Shown one piece after another: positions 57,995 through 64,000 of a stretch of DNA of 64,000 nucleotides. The stretch spans positions 372,001 to 436,000 of the forward strand of contig CM074699.1 of NCBI GenBank assembly GCA_037367355.1, read 5' to 3'. Position 1 is the stretch's first letter. Every line of letters starts with the position of its first letter. The notes beneath the pieces are model-generated. The model did not search any database. It was given only the letters and a program-made list of their open reading frames with translations, and had not been told where the DNA came from. The stretch is from Neoscytalidium dimidiatum (lineage: Eukaryota; Ascomycota; Dothideomycetes; Botryosphaeriales; Botryosphaeriaceae). Position numbers and translations under genes: made by a program.

Positions 57995-58479
57995 TGGGGG
58001 GGTTGGTTGTGGAGGGAGGAGGTGGCTTTTGAGATACCCTGAGGATGAATAAGTAATGCATAAGATCTTTCTTCTCGTGACTAGATTTGTCCAGTTTTGG
58101 GACGCAGAATAAGCGATGTTCGTGGAGTAATGACATTGTTGTTCCATCGGATTTCTCTTGGGTCTTAAATGACACTGGAAGGAAAAATGGAAGGTGAGCC
58201 CGAAAGGAAAAATAGCCTGAAACTCCTGTATCCAACACCAAAGCGGTCCAGGAAGGATTGGACATACTAGTAATGAAACCGCAAAAAGGCTTTAAAACCC
58301 AACCCCACAACACACACACACACAGAGAGAGAGACTGCACTGAAACGAGATGAGACAGAAGCGCTCAGTGCGCAAGATAAATGAGATAACGAGTGATGAG
58401 CCACTATTTTGAGAAGCTGTTAAGGGTCGTTATGACAGATTGCATGCATTTGCGCATAACGTCCCCTATCAGGTCTCGT
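57995..58479. other. Convergent intergenic region with CA/GA microsatellite
   Basis: 3' flanks of the kelch gene and the NLR gene. A (CA)n(GA)n repeat lies at about 58307-58333. No gene. Confidence 0.6.
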
Positions 58480-61400
58480 CTAGCCGTTGATTGCAACTTC
58501 GAGTATATTGGTGATCTTTTCAAGGCCAAGTCGATCCGCGAGAAGTGCTGCTTCCCTCAGAGACTCCACGCCGACCTTTCCAGTATCGACCAGACGTTGA
58601 ACCATCGATTCTCCCAATATTGCTACTGCTGTGACAATGGGTGGAAACCGCTTGTAATCCTTAATGATCGTGTGCTGTAAATCACGCCATGGGTTGGGGG
58701 TTGTGTTAGTAGCAATAATCTCCTCGAAAAGCCAGGCGGGACAATGTGTAGGATAGTCAACCTTGGAGTTTTTGGTCTTCAGCAGTGCTGAGATGAAATT
58801 GAACGGGTTGATCAGTTCCAGGTCCTCCGGCAGTAAGATTTGTAACAGATCGTATCGCTTCAATTCGTGGGCGTAGCTTTGCGCTTGATCGAGTGAATCC
58901 CTTGACAAGAATTCACCACCTTCTCTGATTAATATCCGGACAATATCTGCATTTCCACTGAGGACAGCGTGTGCTAGCGCAGTCTTTCCAGATGAGTCCA
59001 TCATGTTCAGTGAATGCGCAGTCCACTTATTGATAAGAACCCCTGTGAGCGTTTTATATCCAGAGCGTACTGCGTGCATCAGAGCAGTCATTCCGGAATC
59101 GTCTACTCTGCAAGGGACTGTCTTCGAGTCCGGACCAACATCTCCGGAAATAGGTGCGAGATCGGTGATCTTTTGAAGAAATTCTCCAGCATCCTGGTCT
59201 TGTAAGGCGCACTCAATAGTGGGGAAACCCATAATGTTCGAGTATGCTAGCCTCATCACGGATCGGTTATCAAGGCCCGACACGGGATACCCTCTGTCCT
59301 GAAAGATGATTCTGAGGGTATCAGAAAACCCTAATATTGCTGACATTTCGAGCGCACTCCTTCTTTTGGAATCGACACCAGTTACAGCACTGGAGCTTGT
59401 CTTGACCAGGCGGAGACAAATTTCCTCGTCAGTTTTTTCGAGTGCGTATGTCAGTGCTGACATTCCTCCCATATCCGTGAAACTGATCGAAAGCACATCC
59501 TTTGTGAGTACGAGATTCAGGCATTCCGTTAAGCCCCGTTCTATTGCCAACATGAGCGGGGTCCGCCCTCTGTAGTCTGTTGCATTGACCGAGGCATCCC
59601 ATTTCGTGACGAGACTCACAGCAAAACCTTCGTCTCCATTCCTGATAGCATGCATTAATGCAGTCATACCGTGGAAGTTGAAGTCGTCCACTAAGGATTT
59701 GTCTTTCATGAGGATTGATTTTGCCAAGGAGGTCATACCATTTTCGGCAGCATCTGAGAGAATGAAGCCGGGGACGTGACATCCTCTATCAAGAAGGTGA
59801 AGTGCCATTTTCTCGGCGCCAGTCGAGATGCATGTTTGCAGAACTCTTGACCTAGAGAAATATCCAAAATTCGTTATCCTCGGATCCTTGTCGATGACTG
59901 CGTTGACAATTGTGTAGTCTCCACTGGATGCGGCCTTACGAAGTAGTTCTTCTAGGACTCCCTTGCGGGCTGAGAAGCGGCCTTTCGTAACAAGCAGCAT
60001 GATAAGACTGTGCTGATTAGTGCCAAAGAGGTCATCTAATACTTGCAAAAAACCTCTATCTAATGTCCGAACAACACGATCCACAACCGTGGGGTCATTC
60101 TCGAGAAGGGCTTCAATGACTTCTTCATGAGCGCTTTTTAAGGCAAGTAGGAACGGGCGATCACCGTCCCTATTCGGAACGTGAGGGTTAGCGCCATGCT
60201 GCAAGAGAAGCCTGACGATGGCCGCTTGTCCGGTTCTTGAAGCTATGTGTATCGGATCATCAGCTGGATTGCTATCAGGCTGGTCGCAAAGCTCGTCGTC
60301 GCTTCCTGTCTCGGAGTATTCTTCCAAATCCATCAGTTCCGATGGTTTGTTCATAGGTGCCCCAGCTTGAAGCAATTGAGATAGTATCTCAAGACGTATT
60401 TGGTTCTCTTCCATCGAGTATACTCCTCTGACTGTGGAGTAAATAGCTCCTTCCAAGTCCAATTGCTTCTGGATTAGCTTTTTCACGAGCAACACATTTT
60501 TGTTTCGGATGGCGTAGAACATGAGCTCCCGTTGTGGACCAAAAGCCTGGAGCTCTGCACCACACTCTATCAATGCAAGAATAAGAGAGTCCGCTCTCTC
60601 TGTAAAGGCCACCGTCATAGCGGTGTCACCGTCGTTGTTCTCCGCATTGACATTCACCGAGGTCCTCGTCCACGGGCCTTCGTCTTCACTTTCGTCGTCC
60701 ACGAGAGAGAGTTTCTGGTCGAGAAGTCCCCGATTATCCCGATCTTCCTGGCCTAAACTTAGGAGCATTAATGCCATGTCGTGATGGCCTTCCCGAATGG
60801 CTAGGAGTAAGGGCGTGTTGCCGTCCAGATCTTGTGTACCAACTTCGATATCCTCGTTCTTCAGATACTCAGTGAAAGTAGTCTTCGCGCCAAGAGCCAC
60901 CAGGACGTGAAGCACAGTAGCGCCAGAGAATGGCCAACCCATCGGACAGTGAGCACTGTCGGGATCCAAGGCCTTCCACAATGCGGCGACCTTGTGCAAG
61001 AATTCCGACTGTGGAGCCCAATGAAGAATGTCCAAGAGATCAAATTGAGTGACGCCTTCCTTATCCAGCTGGTGGATATGGTGGAAGAAGAACCGTACTG
61101 CGTATGGCGCCAACGGATATTTCGCGGAAAGTGAACCGCGTGGGAGATTGGCTCCGTCCAAAACTTCTCTGAGAGCCAAGTATTTTAGGCAAGACCGTGA
61201 AATTTCGAGGTGGCCAAGTCCAGCAGGAGATATCGAGATCTGTGGATCAACCTGACCACAATTAATATAGTGCTTGATCAAGAAATCTGGGACGGATTGG
61301 TGGATGAACTGAGCCTCTCTGTTGAATTCTTCTCTGTCGGGCTCATATTGCTCCCACATATCGCGTGTCTGGAATTCAATTAGGCCTCTGGAAAGATGCC

Positions 61401-63974
61401 TGACGCGTATTTCGAATCTCTCAACAGAATCAGACCAGTCCTGGTGGTTCCTGAGCTCAGCAACAGTCGTAAGCTCCATGTCTTTGTCAGCAGCAAGCGC
61501 ATCTCGCAGTTCCTGGACTGAAAGAGGTCTTTCGGCAAACAAGATCCACAGGAAGAGTTTCGTTGCTTGCCGTTTCTCGGAGTCATTCATGCACCCTAAG
61601 ATATCTGTGTAGAGTTGCTCAAGTGCTTGTGGAGTGGTCTGAATCTTGTCGAGGATCCTTTCACGGTTCATGCCCATCGTGTTCTCCTCAATGACCATTG
61701 CGACAACTAGAACAGCCCACTGAAATCCTCCTCGAACCCTCATCAATATCTTTTTTTCAAATTCACGTCGCTCTGATTCCGGCTGAATGTTTTTTGAGTG
61801 CTTCTGTACGACTTGTCTTATGTCCTTGTCGTTTTTATCCTCAACAATGACCCCAGGAAAAGTGTGGACGCCAAGGACCGGATAATGTCTGGAAGATATG
61901 CACACTTTCAATCGCCCTCCTGCTTGTGCTGCCTTCTCCATTACATCTCTGAGATACGCCAATAACTGCCTGGCTTCGTCATCTCCGCACTCATCAAGCG
62001 CATCGATAAGGATGACTACAGATTTTTCCTTGGTTTCCTGAGTCAGGAGCTGGGTCATCGAGTCCTGAAGCTCTGACTCTGTCCATTGCCACCTGTTCTG
62101 CATGCAAGATCCAAAAGATCTTTCCCGATGCTGGAAATTCAAGAGGAGGTGCGACAGAGAGCCAGGGAAGTGGACGAGAAGACTACCCAGGAGCGCGCGA
62201 AAGAGACCGAGCGGCGTTTTTTGCAATGGAACGCCGCGACCATGAAAGAAGAAGGACGCGATGATTTCCCCAGAGTTCCGCTTTTTCAAATTCTCGAAAG
62301 CGTATTTCATAAGGCATGACTTGCCGGATCCCGGGTTCCCCTCTATCCAGAAAAGTCCTTGAGGCTTACTGGTCCAACCTTGGAAGCCGGCATCGTTTCG
62401 TAGCCATTCGCAGGTCCCTTGGTCAAAGCGGATTTCATTGCACCTGTGATCTCGCTCGGGGAAATTGAGAGATCTGATACAGTCTTCGTTTTATTAGACC
62501 AAATTTTAACGTTCGACCTAGATACTAACCTTCTTGCTGGTCTGTAAGAAAAGGTGGTGCTGGATCGAAATATCAAAACTTGTATTCTTTTGTAGTCAGA
62601 TTGTCTACACACCGTCATAGCCATCAGAATGGTTCCTTGAGTCTGCCATAGATCCAGCACCACTGACGAGACTGTCCAGCATTACTTGAACACGCGTGTA
62701 TGCCTCGTCATAATAAGAGGTATACTTGACTATCTCTGAGTGGCTTCGGTTGATGGGATGCTGATCCTTACTTCCGCAGATTGCAGATGCAGGATCGACT
62801 AAAATATCCAAATGCCCGGATAGCTCCCATTTATCTCCACGCTACAATTTTTGAGCTACGGCTGGTCCTGTAGAGCATGGGCGGGCTCACCTTGCGGGCT
62901 GTTCGGGATTTCTCTGTCTCAAAGTACGAGACTATTTTCGGGGGTTTCGAGCCGAAAGCTTTTTGGAAATTTCTCTGTAGGTTCGAGAGAAGATCTGAAT
63001 TCTTGCCCAGGGACTCCAATAGAGCTCGATTTGGTTGATCTTGAACCAGAGGTACCAGTGATTCCGTTGCCATCCCTTCGTGCGGTACACCGAAGAATAG
63101 AAATGCAGAGGTGGATTTCAGTGTCGCCAAGTCCTGTTCATCGCCATCCTCTTTCAATTTTACGACGACCTAGATTGCGATACGTCAGGGAGAAAACTTT
63201 CTCAGTGCCAGGATGGACTGACATCTTTGATGAGAAGACCACCCAAACTATGCCCAATAAAGATTAATGGTCGGCTTCTGTTCAGCTTCTAAGATGCACT
63301 TTTAGCAGATGTAATTTACTTTTTTTAAAAAAAAAGATAGCATACCCTGATAGTCCTTATGTGTATTTGAAAGGATCTTCCAAGATTCGCCAAGCTTTGG
63401 AAAGAGCTACTCTGGACCATTTGTGTGTCATAACCATAGATGAGAATCCTCGCGGCAGGAATATCGAGCGGTAGCGCATCACGAAGCCACATAAAGGGGC
63501 CGTCCCTTTCTTTGAACGATCCGAAAGCGTGGCCACCAAGACCGGAGAGAGCGATCAGGCTAAGGCCATATATCAGCAAGATGGATCACTTGTTGCGAGA
63601 TACTGGATATATTACTCGACATGGCAGTCATCCTCATCGGTGAGCTGGAGAGGCGTAAAGCCCCCAAAATGGGTATCAAAGACGAGCGGCTTTCTCAGGC
63701 TGTGGGACTCTTCATCCGCAGTTTCGGCCATCGGTAGGGGGATGATCCATTCTTTCTTTGAGCTTTCCGTTAATAGAGGCGGTATAATAAGAAAACTTAG
63801 CGTTGCGACTCTACTATTGCTATCGACCGGATTAATAGCAAGCGAATGCACGGTGAAATTGGCTCTAGAAGAGATAGATAAGGCATTTGTGACGAGGTTC
63901 CGAACATCGCTTTTCCTTTGGTAGTTATGCGGGATCCCTCGTAATCGGAAGTTTAAATGACTATCCGGAGCCAT
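58480..63974 (-). CDS. NLR-type protein: lipase-like N-terminus, NACHT, ankyrin repeats
   Basis: Minus-strand exons 63974..63616, 63559..63346, 63288..63223, 63169..62891, 62841..62609 and 62473..58480; 1714 residues. After an N-terminal FRLRGIP segment comes an alpha/beta-hydrolase (SesB-like) domain: ALSGLGGHAFGSF, then the nucleophile elbow GHSLGG with Ser205, then FLFFGVPHEGM. The NACHT core has P-loop GNPGSGKS with Lys435, Walker B VVILIDALDECGD (about 536-548) and the arginine-containing ISSRHYPV. About residues 920-1600 are ankyrin repeats (for example DGNTPLLLAIREGHHDMALMLL, DSGKTALAHAVLSGNADIVRILI). Such proteins sense non-self through the repeats and fire through the N-terminal enzyme. 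The junction 62609/62473 is the weakest; the rest are clear. The ATG at 63974 follows an in-frame stop. Confidence 0.85.
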
Positions 63975-64000
63975 CGCGATAGTTTGATAGCTTGCTCATT

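Noticed and set aside
56462..58340. Long minus-strand frames opposite the kelch gene
   Set aside because: Composition artefacts of the GC-rich plus-strand coding sequence; the plus strand shows kelch blades and a TM helix.
1..64000. CRISPR arrays, ribosomal RNA, prokaryotic operons, tRNA genes
   Set aside because: The sequence is fungal nuclear DNA; no regularly spaced repeats and no rRNA-like stretch were seen. I could not run a tRNA covariance search, so a missed tRNA is possible.

Overview
The window is nuclear DNA of a filamentous ascomycete (Pezizomycotina; I lean to Dothideomycetes but cannot prove it). The evidence is short introns (about 48-175 nt) with GTRNGT donors, CTAAC-like branch points and YAG acceptors, long compact exons, fungal-specific genes (Mdm34, DUF6594, BIM1-like, NACHT-ankyrin NLR), and TC-rich leaders. 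All spliced models were assembled by hand from the reading frames; most close exactly in phase, and exceptions are stated.

Layout. 1-3841: a pseudokinase/IQ/trypsin-like protease gene entering from the left. 4.4-9 kb: housekeeping genes (a Pmp47/Ant1-type carrier and NudE). 9-15.3 kb: an AT-rich, gene-poor island with a small secreted protein and a decayed gene whose stops look like C-to-T changes. 15.4-17.6 kb: a divergent pair of paralogous BTB genes. 18.1-25.2 kb: a P450, a FAD monooxygenase and an MFS transporter, possibly a small metabolic cluster. 26.4-37.4 kb: mostly conserved genes (a small mitochondrial protein, Pdx2/Sno, Cbc20, Nup82, a BIM1-like copper protein, an SRR1-domain protein). 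37.8-47.6 kb: a tandemly duplicated three-gene module. 49.4-54 kb: Mdm34 and the ceramide synthase Lag1. 55.8-58 kb: a kelch-repeat membrane protein whose frame is broken by a 52-bp tandem duplication. 58.5-63.97 kb: a lipase-like/NACHT/ankyrin NLR.

The most interesting part is the duplicated module. Each copy has, in the same order and orientation, a DUF6594 membrane protein (minus strand), a small SH3/tudor-like acidic protein (minus strand) and a caspase-like cysteine protease (plus strand, divergent). Gene structures match between copies, including intron phases, but sequence has diverged strongly. One caspase has a C-terminal membrane anchor and the other does not. With the pseudokinase-protease and the NLR at the two ends, the window is rich in proteins of the kinds used in fungal non-self recognition and regulated cell death. 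Linking the module to cell death is an inference from architecture and analogy with fungal protease/pore-former gene pairs, not something the sequence proves.
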